Shown in pieces: positions 9,012 to 16,661 of a stretch of DNA of 64,000 nt; the first letter of the stretch is position 1, and every line of letters starts with the position of its first letter. The position numbers and the translations under genes are program-made. The stretch covers positions 124,001 to 188,000 of the forward strand of contig NZ_OBDY01000014.1 of NCBI RefSeq assembly GCF_900215205.1. The letters are read 5' to 3'. This DNA is from Paractinoplanes atraurantiacus (GTDB lineage Bacteria; Actinomycetota; Actinomycetes; Mycobacteriales; Micromonosporaceae). A model generated the notes under the pieces. It was not told where the DNA came from and searched no databases. It was given only the letters and a program-made list of their open reading frames with translations.

Positions 9012-11680
9012 CGCGCCGGCACCATGTCGCGGAGCTGCCCACGCCGCACGACGCCGAGCTTCGGGAAGATGTGGTACAGGTGCGACATGATCGTGCGTGG
9101 TGACAGCCCCATCCGGTTCCCGATCTCCTGGTTGCTCAGGCCCTGGGCGGCCAACTGAGTGATCTGCCGTTGCTGCGCCGACAGCTGCGTGAAGGCGGCG
9201 GCGTCACCACCGGCCGGGCGGACGCCGGTCGCCCGCAAAAGTTCCTGCGCGGCGGCGGACACCGGGCCCTCGCCGATCCGGGTGAGGGCCTCGACCGCTT
9301 CGGCCAGGACCGGGCGGGCCTCGACGTACCGCCGGCGGCCGCGCAGCGCCCGCGCGTAGTGGACCTGGGCCACCGCGTACTCGTACGGGCGGTCCCGGCC
9401 CGACGGATCCGCCACCAGCGCACCCAGCCGGTCGACCGCTTCGGTCTCGGGTCCGAGCAGGGCGTACGCGTGTTCCAGCGCCCTTCGGTTCCGCGCCGCC
9501 GCGGTGTCGGCGGTGCGCGCCCAGGCCCGGATCCGGCTGCGGGCCGCCTCGGCCTGGCCGCACTCGACGGCCGAGTACGCCAGCTCGGCCAGCGGCCGCG
9601 GCGCGATCAGCCAGTGCACCGGGCGGCCGTCCGGGTCGAACATGGCCAGGAAGTGCCCGGTGGCGGTGGTGTGGTCGCCTTCGGCGGCCGCAAGCTGCCC
9701 GGCCGCCCGGTGGCCGAGACAGCGCGACATCCGGTCGGCGTAGGTGGACGGATCGCCGAACTGGCCGAGCCGCTCGCGCGCCTCCTCCAGCCGGCCGCGG
9801 CGTACCAGCAGGGTTATCCGCTGGGCGGCGGCGGCGTCGGTCATCCGCTCGAAGTGGGTGCCGGCCAGCACTTTGGTCGTCTGGTCGGACGCTGTCCCGG
9901 CCTCATCCCACAGTCCGGCCTCGAGCAGGGCTTCAATGAACGGAAAGACCACGCTGGGCGCCCAGAGCAGGGTGTCGGTGGCGAGCAGAACGGCCACCGC
10001 TCGCCGCAGGTGACCGACCGCGGTCGGCAGCTCGTCGAGCAACCAGGCCAGGCAGCCGACCTGGATCAGCCGGATCAGCTCGGCCGGGCCGTCGACCGGG
10101 CGCATCAGTGGGGACTCGGCCAGGGAACCGTACCGGCCGGGCCAGCCGGCCGGGTCGGCCACCGCCCACGCCAGGGCCAGCAACGGGTCGGACTCCCAGC
10201 CCGCGACTTCGGGTTCGCGAGCCAGCTCGACCACCCGCCGCAGAGCGGGCAGCTCGCCGGCGTCGCCGTTCACGAGGACGGCCCCAGCCGACAGCGAGGC
10301 CAAGGTCGAAACGACGAAGCGGTCGCGCAGGCCGACCGAGAGCAGCCGTTCGACGAGGCCGAAGGTTTGGGCCGGCGGATCGGTGACCAGGTTGGCGCCG
10401 ATTCCGGCGGCCGCGGCGGCGATCGCGTGATGGTCGTCGGTCAGCGTCACGACCCGCTGGAACAGTTCCTCGCACCAGGACAGGTAACCGCCCCGGGCCG
10501 CTTCGGCCGCGGCGGCGGTGTACCGGACGATGGCGGCGCCGGACTCGGGGCTTGTCTCGGCGGCGATCTGCAGCATCTCGGCTGCGACGAAGTACCGCTG
10601 CTCGGCAGTCGCGCCCGCCGCGGCCCGCTCGAGGGCAACGGCCAGTTCCTCGTCGACCGCCCCGGCTGCGGCCTTGGCCAGGTGCCAGGTGCGGCGGCCG
10701 GACCCGGCCGGCAGCTGAGCGGCGATCCGGGCATGCGCCGACCGGCGGTCTGCCTCGTGGGCGCCGAGGTAGACGACCGTCGGCACCATCGGGCTGGGGA
10801 ACTTCACCTCGTCGCCGTTGATGGCGAGCAGTCGCGCCTGCTCGGCGGGGCGGCAGTCGGCCAGGTCGGCGCCGGCTGCGGCCAAGACGATCTCCAGGCC
10901 CTCCTCGGTGCCGGCGGCCGCGTACAGCAGGACGCGCCGGGTCGCGACGGGCAAGTCCTCGACGGCGCCGGCGAAGGTCGTCGCGGCCCGGCCGGTGATC
11001 TGCAACCAGGCTCGGCCGGTTGACGGGATCCCGGCGCCGCGGGTCAGTTCGATCAGCGCGAGCGGGTTGCCCCCGGCCCGCCGGACGATCTCCTCGCGGA
11101 GCCGGCCGGCCGGTGGCAGCGGCTGCCGGTCGAGCAGCAGACCGGCCTCCACATCGTTGAGCGGCTGGACCAGGCACCGGGGCGCCCCGTACAGGCCCGG
11201 TGGCAGCGGCACCCGATCGGCGGCCGCGACAAGCAGGACGAAAGCCCGGGGCGGCAACCGGCGGGCGGCGAACAGCAGAACTGCGATCGCCTCGGCGTCC
11301 GCCCCGGTGACGTCATCCATGACGGCCAGGATCGGCGTGTTCCGGGCGGCCCGGTCGATCAGGTTCAGCGCGGCCATGCGAAGCGGCGCGGCCGGCAACT
11401 CGTCGAGGCCCGCACCGCCGTCGAGCACGCTCAGCACCGCGCGCAACCGGTCGTGCCCGGAGGCCGCGATCACCCGGCGGCCCGCTCGTTCGCCCACCGC
11501 CGCGCCGTACCGCAGCAACGCCGACCGGCCACCGCCCGGTTCGGCCGTCACCACCAGAACCGATTCTTCCTCCCCGGCCAGCAGCCGGTCGATCCGGTGC
11601 CGTTCGGCCCGGCGGCCCACCAGCGACTCGGGCCGGTCCTCCGCTCGTTGATGCTCTCTGTTCCGCGTAGCTGTCGACAT
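9008..11680 (-). CDS. R2: LAL-type LuxR-family regulator, P-loop Lys replaced by Arg
   Basis: 890 residues with the same architecture as R1. The P-loop reads AEPGGGRS (46-53): both the first Gly and the key Lys are gone, Lys being replaced by Arg52 (codon CGG). Walker B VMDD remains but the following residues are VTGAD instead of LHWLD. The C-terminus holds a normal LuxR helix-turn-helix ending GQLRDMVPAR, almost the same as R4, its nearest relative here. First gene of the R2-R1 operon; GAGGGG precedes the ATG at 11680. It shares the divergent spacer with R3 and has an operator element 46 bp upstream. Likely an ATP-independent or partner-dependent regulator. Confidence 0.86.
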   Translation of the reverse strand: MSTATRNREHQRAEDRPESLVGRRAERHRIDRLLAGEEESVLVVTAEPGGGRSALLRYGAAVGERAGRRVIAASGHDRLRAVLSVLDGGAGLDELPAAPLRMAALNLIDRAARNTPILAVMDDVTGADAEAIAVLLFAARRLPPRAFVLLVAAADRVPLPPGLYGAPRCLVQPLNDVEAGLLLDRQPLPPAGRLREEIVRRAGGNPLALIELTRGAGIPSTGRAWLQITGRAATTFAGAVEDLPVATRRVLLYAAAGTEEGLEIVLAAAGADLADCRPAEQARLLAINGDEVKFPSPMVPTVVYLGAHEADRRSAHARIAAQLPAGSGRRTWHLAKAAAGAVDEELAVALERAAAGATAEQRYFVAAEMLQIAAETSPESGAAIVRYTAAAAEAARGGYLSWCEELFQRVVTLTDDHHAIAAAAAGIGANLVTDPPAQTFGLVERLLSVGLRDRFVVSTLASLSAGAVLVNGDAGELPALRRVVELAREPEVAGWESDPLLALAWAVADPAGWPGRYGSLAESPLMRPVDGPAELIRLIQVGCLAWLLDELPTAVGHLRRAVAVLLATDTLLWAPSVVFPFIEALLEAGLWDEAGTASDQTTKVLAGTHFERMTDAAAAQRITLLVRRGRLEEARERLGQFGDPSTYADRMSRCLGHRAAGQLAAAEGDHTTATGHFLAMFDPDGRPVHWLIAPRPLAELAYSAVECGQAEAARSRIRAWARTADTAAARNRRALEHAYALLGPETEAVDRLGALVADPSGRDRPYEYAVAQVHYARALRGRRRYVEARPVLAEAVEALTRIGEGPVSAAAQELLRATGVRPAGGDAAAFTQLSAQQRQITQLAAQGLSNQEIGNRMGLSPRTIMSHLYHIFPKLGVVRRGQLRDMVPAR

Positions 11681-11726
11681 GTGATCCCCCTCGGAGAATC
11701 ACCCTTCGACATCCCGATCCGCACAG

Positions 11727-11746
11727 TCATGCGTCGGATGACCGTG
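11727..11746 (-). promoter_or_regulatory. shared operator element in front of R2
   Basis: CACGGTCATCCGACGCATGA read towards R2, 46 bp before its ATG. The 13-mer CGACGCATGACTG within and just after it recurs exactly, in the same orientation relative to the gene, in front of R4 (14146-14158). A weaker relative facing R3 lies at 11749-11768 (GGTCGCCGACG core with 1-nt spacing). Confidence 0.6.
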
Positions 11747-11840
11747 AACCCAGGTCGCCGACGTGGCCCTCCTACGGGCCGGTACTGATAAATGACTGCC
11801 GTCTCCGTCCAACCGGCCGGGAGAGCGCTTCGCGCCGCTA

Positions 11841-14126
11841 ATGTCGGCCACTGTGACAAGGCAGCCCGACGAGAGCCTGGTCGGGCGCTCGGCCGAGCGG
11901 ACCCGGCTCGCCACCCTGCTGCGGCAGGCGGCAACCGGCGGGCGGGCCGTGCTCGTCGAGGGCGACGCCGGGATCGGGAAGACCGCGCTGGTACGCGAGG
12001 TCGCCGACCGAGCCCGGGCGCGCGGGTTCCGGGAGCTCGGTGCCCGGGGAGTGCACGGCGCGGACACCGCCGGATTCAGCGGGCTGCACCAGATGCTGCA
12101 CCCGGTCCTCGACCAGATCGGCTCGCTGCCCGCCAACCAGAGTTCGGCGCTGCTGGTGGCGTTCGGGCACGAGGACGGGCCCGCCTCCGACCGGCTTCTG
12201 ATCGGCCTGGCCACCTCGGGTTTGCTCGCCACGGCCGCCGGCGCGGGCCCGCTGCTGGTGGTGGTGGACGACCTGCACTGGCTGGACCGGTCGAGCGCCG
12301 ACGTCGTCTCGTTCGTCGTACGACGGCTCGGTGCGGCGCCCGTCCTGCTGGTGGCGACCACCCGGACCGGCGAGACGTACGCCGACCGCAGCGACTCCTT
12401 CCCGGACGTGCTGAGGCTGGGGCCGCTCACGCCGGAGGACTCGGCGCGGCTGCTCGACCGGGTCGCCCCCGGCATCGGGGCGCGGGTCCGGCGGCGGATC
12501 CTGCACGCGTCGGCCGGGAACCCGCTGGCGTTGCACGAGCTTCCGACCGCGTTCGGCGACCGGGAGACGCTGGTTGACCAGGTGCCGATGACGGCCCGGC
12601 TCGAACAGGCCTTCCTGGCCGAGGTCACCCGGCTGCCGGAGCCGAGCCGCCAGGTTCTGCGCGTGGCGGCGGCCGGCCAGGATGCCCGGTTCGAGGAGTT
12701 GGTGGCCGCGGTCCGCGCGCTCGGGCACACCGAGGACGAGCTGCACGAGGTGGTCAAGGCTGGGCTGCTGCGGATCGAGGAGGGCCGGGTCTCGTTCCGC
12801 CACCCGCTGGTCGGGTCGGCGATCTACGGCGGTTCGCCGGCGCTGGACCGGTCCGGCGCGCACCGGGCACTCGCCTCGGTCACGGCCGATCCGGTCCGTG
12901 CGGCCTGGCATCGGGCGTCGGCCACGTACGGCTGGGACGAGGAGGTCGCCGCCGATCTGGAAGCCGGCGCTGAGGCCGCCCAGCGGCTGGGCGCCAACCC
13001 GGAGGCGATGATCACTTACCGGCGGGCGGCGGCCCTGTCCCCCGCCCTGCGCGACCGGGTCCGCAGGCTGGGCCGGGCCGCCGAGGCCGCCCGGCGCGGT
13101 GGCCTGACCGCCGAGGCGGTCGAGATGCTGCGCGAGGCGTCGCCGCTGGCCGAGGACCTGGCCGACGTCCGCGGACTGGCCCGTACGGAATGGCTGCTCA
13201 GCATGACCTCGGACGTGCCCGGTCGCGGCGCCCTCGACCTGGTCGCCCTGGCCGCCCGGCACGCCGGCCCCTCCGGCCGCGGCCATCCCGCCGAGCGGGC
13301 CGAGATCCTGCTGTGGGCCGCCATCAAGGCGTGGATCCTGCAGGAGGCCGATGAGGTGCGGACGGCCATCCGGCACGCCCTCGACGCGATCGAACCGGAC
13401 GGCCGGGGTGCGCCGCACGAGATCGCCCTGACCCTGCTCGACCCGGGGCGGGGCATGGACGCCCTCCGCGCGGACCTGCCCGAGCTCGCCCCGCGAATCC
13501 TCGGCCTCTACCCGGAGATGATGAACGTGCTCGCCTTCGCGGCCGAGGGCGCGCTCGACCTGGAGACGGCCGAACGGTGCTGGACCGCCGTCGTGGAGTT
13601 CGACCAGGCCTCGGGCCGGATCGGCGACGAGGCGGTGACCCGCTGCGGCCGGGCCATGTCGCGCATCCTGTCGGGCGAGCTGGACACCGGGCTGGCCGAC
13701 GCCGAGGAGTCGTTGCGGCTGTCCCGGGAGTTCGATCTGGAGATCGTGGGGGCCATGGCCGCCGCCGCGGTGGCGCTCGTGCGGGCGATCCGGGGCGAGA
13801 CTGCCGGCGCGCGGGCCGCCCTGGCCGAGGTGCGGGCCTTCCCGGGTGGGGCGGACTTCGCCCGCGTACGGGCGGTCGCCTCGTGGGCCGAAGGACTGGT
13901 GGCCGGCTGGGAGGGCCGCCACGACGACGCTGTGGACGCGCTGGCGGGCACCGCGGTCAACGACCCGATCGAGATCTGGGCGGGCCCCGACCTGGCCGCG
14001 GCGGCCGCGCGGGCCGGGCGTCCCGGCGCCGCGCGGCAATGGTTCGACAAGGTCGCGGCCCATCCCGGCGCGGCCGAACGGCTCCGGCTGGTGTCCCGGC
14101 TCGAACAGGGCCCGGGAGCCCTTTGA
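11841..14126 (+). CDS. R3: LAL-like STAND ATPase without the LuxR helix-turn-helix
   Basis: 761 residues. The ATPase is fully canonical: P-loop GDAGIGKT at 41-48, Walker B VVVDDLHWLDRSS, sensor AGNPLALHEL. It is closely related to R7 across its length but stops where R7 (907 aa) continues for about 150 more residues into the helix-turn-helix. Only 60 bp separate the R3 stop from R4, and no helix-turn-helix remnant fits there, so this is a clean deletion, not a late frameshift. R3 should be unable to bind DNA through this domain; R4 directly downstream has the DNA-binding domain but a dead P-loop. ATG 11841 lacks a strong ribosome binding site. Confidence 0.83.
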   Translation: MSATVTRQPDESLVGRSAERTRLATLLRQAATGGRAVLVEGDAGIGKTALVREVADRARARGFRELGARGVHGADTAGFSGLHQMLHPVLDQIGSLPANQSSALLVAFGHEDGPASDRLLIGLATSGLLATAAGAGPLLVVVDDLHWLDRSSADVVSFVVRRLGAAPVLLVATTRTGETYADRSDSFPDVLRLGPLTPEDSARLLDRVAPGIGARVRRRILHASAGNPLALHELPTAFGDRETLVDQVPMTARLEQAFLAEVTRLPEPSRQVLRVAAAGQDARFEELVAAVRALGHTEDELHEVVKAGLLRIEEGRVSFRHPLVGSAIYGGSPALDRSGAHRALASVTADPVRAAWHRASATYGWDEEVAADLEAGAEAAQRLGANPEAMITYRRAAALSPALRDRVRRLGRAAEAARRGGLTAEAVEMLREASPLAEDLADVRGLARTEWLLSMTSDVPGRGALDLVALAARHAGPSGRGHPAERAEILLWAAIKAWILQEADEVRTAIRHALDAIEPDGRGAPHEIALTLLDPGRGMDALRADLPELAPRILGLYPEMMNVLAFAAEGALDLETAERCWTAVVEFDQASGRIGDEAVTRCGRAMSRILSGELDTGLADAEESLRLSREFDLEIVGAMAAAAVALVRAIRGETAGARAALAEVRAFPGGADFARVRAVASWAEGLVAGWEGRHDDAVDALAGTAVNDPIEIWAGPDLAAAAARAGRPGAARQWFDKVAAHPGAAERLRLVSRLEQGPGAL

Positions 14127-14135
14127 CGGCGTCCC

Positions 14136-14155
14136 GTCAGTGAAGCGACGCATGA
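14136..14155 (+). promoter_or_regulatory. shared operator element between R3 and R4
   Basis: GTCAGTGAAGCGACGCATGA, 31 bp before ATG 14187. Together with the following CTG it contains the 13-mer CGACGCATGACTG found upstream of R2. Its presence inside the R3-R4 pair suggests R4 has its own promoter besides read-through from R3. Confidence 0.55.
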
Positions 14156-14186
14156 CTGAACTCGTCCCGGGCCGCATGGTGTGCAG

Positions 14187-16655
14187 ATGGACACCCTGCG
14201 ACTCCGCGAGGCCGAACTCGCCCTCCTCGACCGGGCCGTCGCCGGGACACGGACCGGCCCGCACGCCGTCCTGCTCACCGGAGACGCCGGGATCGGCCTG
14301 AGCACCCTGCTGCGACACGGCGGCGAGATCGCGCGGGACCGCGGCTTCCGAACCCTGACGGTGAACCCCTGCCGGCCCACGTTGGCCCGGGCGGCCGTGC
14401 ACGCGCTCCTGGAAGCCGGCGCCGACTCGCTTCCGGGCGAGCTCACTGGGTCCCTACGATCCTGGTTGGACGACGAGCCGGGCGCTCCCGGCCCGACGGC
14501 GCTGCGGATGGCCGTGCTGGCGGTCGTGCGGCATCTGTGCCGCACCGGAGGGGTCGCGATCGTGATCGACGACGTCGGCGAGCGGGACGCCGAGGTGGTC
14601 TCCCTGCTGCTGTTCGCCGCGCGCCGGCTGCGCCGCGAGAAGCTGCTGCTGCTGTTCGCCGCGCACAGCCTGGCCGCCTTCGGGGCGGCGACCGCCGACC
14701 TCACTCACCATCACGTCCGGCCGCTGCCGGACGCCGCCTCGGCCATGCTCCTCGACGAGCAGCCGGAGGCCCCGGCCGGGTTCGTGCGCGCGAGTATCCT
14801 GCGGCACGGCGGCGGCAATCCCCTGGCGCTGATCGAGCTCGCCCGGCGGGCCACCGACGCCGGTACCCTGCCGGCCTTCCGGCTCCGGCCGGACGGTCCG
14901 CTCGCCCGCCGTTTCACACCGGGCCTGGCCGCCCTGCCCGGCTCGGTCAAAGCCCTTCTGCTGTACGCGGCGGCCGCCGACGAGGGCAGCGTGGCCGACG
15001 TGCTCGCCGGGTCCGGCGCCGGGCCGGCCGACGTGCAACGGGCCGAACGCGAGGGACTGGTCACGGTGGTCGCCGGGCGGATCCTGTTCCGTCACCCGAT
15101 GGCCCGTACCGTCTGCTACTTCACCGCCTCGGCGGCACAGCGGCAGACCGCTCACGCCCGCCTCGCGGCCCGCCTCTCCCCCGGATCCGCCGGCCGCGAC
15201 CGGCACCTGGCCTGGACCGTCCCGGCCGACGGCGACCGCATGGCCCAGGCTTGCGAACGGGCCGCCGCCGAAGCCTCGAACGCGGGCCACGGCCTGGAAG
15301 CGGCCGGCCTGCTGCAACGGGCGGCCGCGGGCAGCACCGACCGGCGGCAGGCGGCACACCGCTACGCGCTGGCGACCCGGGCCGCCCGCAGCGGTGGCGA
15401 CCCCGTCTGGGCTCGGGAACTGTGGCGGCTGGCGACCGAACACGCCACCGGCCCGGCCGCCCGCGCCGACGCCTGGATCACGCTCGGCGACGTCTTCCCA
15501 CTCGAGTCCGGCCGGAGCGCCGTCGAACAGGCGACCCGCACGCTCGCCACCGATCCCGGCCACGCTCGAACGCTGGCCGGCATCGCTGTCCGCGCGGTCC
15601 TGGCCGACGGCGACCCGGCCGTCCTCCCTCAGCTGCGCGCGCTGCTGCGCGAGATGCCCGGCCCGGCCGAACCGAGCCTCGACGAGGGAGAGTTGACGGT
15701 CGACCGTCTGCGCCGGGAGTTGCGGCGGGCCGGCCACGACCCGCTGCTGACGCCGGTCGCCTTGGCCGAGGTGCTGGCCGATCTGGGCCGGTTCGGCGAG
15801 GCGGCCGTCGTGCTGGCCGGGGCGCCCGGCAACCGGGCCGTCCTCGCGCAGCGGGCCGCCCTCGCCGTACGCCTCGGCGACCTGGCCTCGGCGCGGCTTC
15901 TGCTCGATCGGCTCGGTGGCGCCCGGCCCGGGGACGGCCGCCTGGTCCGGCACCTGGTGCACCGGGCCGCGGGCCGGGCCGCCATGGCCGCCGGCGACCA
16001 GGTCATCGCGTACGCCCACCTGCGCCGGCTGTTCGCTCCGGACGGCGCGCCCACGCATGTCGTGTTCGCGCCGTTGTCGGTTCTCGAGGTCGCGTCGGCG
16101 GCCCGGGCGGCGGGCCAGGAGGACGATGCCCGTACGCTGCTGACCGCCGCCCGCCGATACGCCGGAGTCCCGGCCCGGCACCGTGCCTGGGCCTGGGATG
16201 CGGCCATCGCGATCGTGTCACCCGGCGACGGCCCGGACCGGATCAAGGAGCTGCTGGACGAACCGGCCGGCCGCCCGTACGACCGGGTCGTCCTCACCGT
16301 TCACCACGCCGACCGGCTACGTATGCGACGGCGGACCGCGGTGGCCCGGACCCACCTGCTCGCCGCCCTCGACCGGTTCATCGCCCTCGGCGCCACCGCC
16401 GACGCCGACCTGGTGAGGGCCAAGCTGCGCGCCACCGGGGTGCGGATGACCGAGCCCGGCGACGACGCCTTCCACCGGTTGACCGCCCAGCAGCAACGGA
16501 TCGCCCGCCTGGCCGCCGAAGGGCTCTCCAACCGCGCCATCGCCGAGCAGTTCCACGTGTCGCCGCGGACGGTCGGCTTCCACCTCTACCAGATCTATCC
16601 CAAACTCGGCGTGGGCGGCCGGGGCCAGCTGCGCGACGTGGTGCCGGCGCCGTGA
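14187..16655 (+). CDS. R4: LAL-type LuxR-family regulator, P-loop Lys replaced by Leu
   Basis: 822 residues from ATG 14187 (GTG 14181 is also possible; neither has a clear ribosome binding site). The P-loop is GDAGIGLS with Leu38 in place of Lys, while the Gly and Ser residues are kept. The Walker B region is VIDDVGERD, also unlike the family DDLHWLD. The TPR-like middle and the C-terminal LuxR helix-turn-helix (LTAQQQRIARLAAEGLSNRA and following) are complete and end GQLRDVVPAP like R2. Located 60 bp after R3, convergent with R5 (6-bp gap). Likely binds DNA but cannot hydrolyse ATP by the usual mechanism, so may rely on R3. Confidence 0.85.
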   Translation: MDTLRLREAELALLDRAVAGTRTGPHAVLLTGDAGIGLSTLLRHGGEIARDRGFRTLTVNPCRPTLARAAVHALLEAGADSLPGELTGSLRSWLDDEPGAPGPTALRMAVLAVVRHLCRTGGVAIVIDDVGERDAEVVSLLLFAARRLRREKLLLLFAAHSLAAFGAATADLTHHHVRPLPDAASAMLLDEQPEAPAGFVRASILRHGGGNPLALIELARRATDAGTLPAFRLRPDGPLARRFTPGLAALPGSVKALLLYAAAADEGSVADVLAGSGAGPADVQRAEREGLVTVVAGRILFRHPMARTVCYFTASAAQRQTAHARLAARLSPGSAGRDRHLAWTVPADGDRMAQACERAAAEASNAGHGLEAAGLLQRAAAGSTDRRQAAHRYALATRAARSGGDPVWARELWRLATEHATGPAARADAWITLGDVFPLESGRSAVEQATRTLATDPGHARTLAGIAVRAVLADGDPAVLPQLRALLREMPGPAEPSLDEGELTVDRLRRELRRAGHDPLLTPVALAEVLADLGRFGEAAVVLAGAPGNRAVLAQRAALAVRLGDLASARLLLDRLGGARPGDGRLVRHLVHRAAGRAAMAAGDQVIAYAHLRRLFAPDGAPTHVVFAPLSVLEVASAARAAGQEDDARTLLTAARRYAGVPARHRAWAWDAAIAIVSPGDGPDRIKELLDEPAGRPYDRVVLTVHHADRLRMRRRTAVARTHLLAALDRFIALGATADADLVRAKLRATGVRMTEPGDDAFHRLTAQQQRIARLAAEGLSNRAIAEQFHVSPRTVGFHLYQIYPKLGVGGRGQLRDVVPAP

Positions 16656-16661
16656 GCAGGA

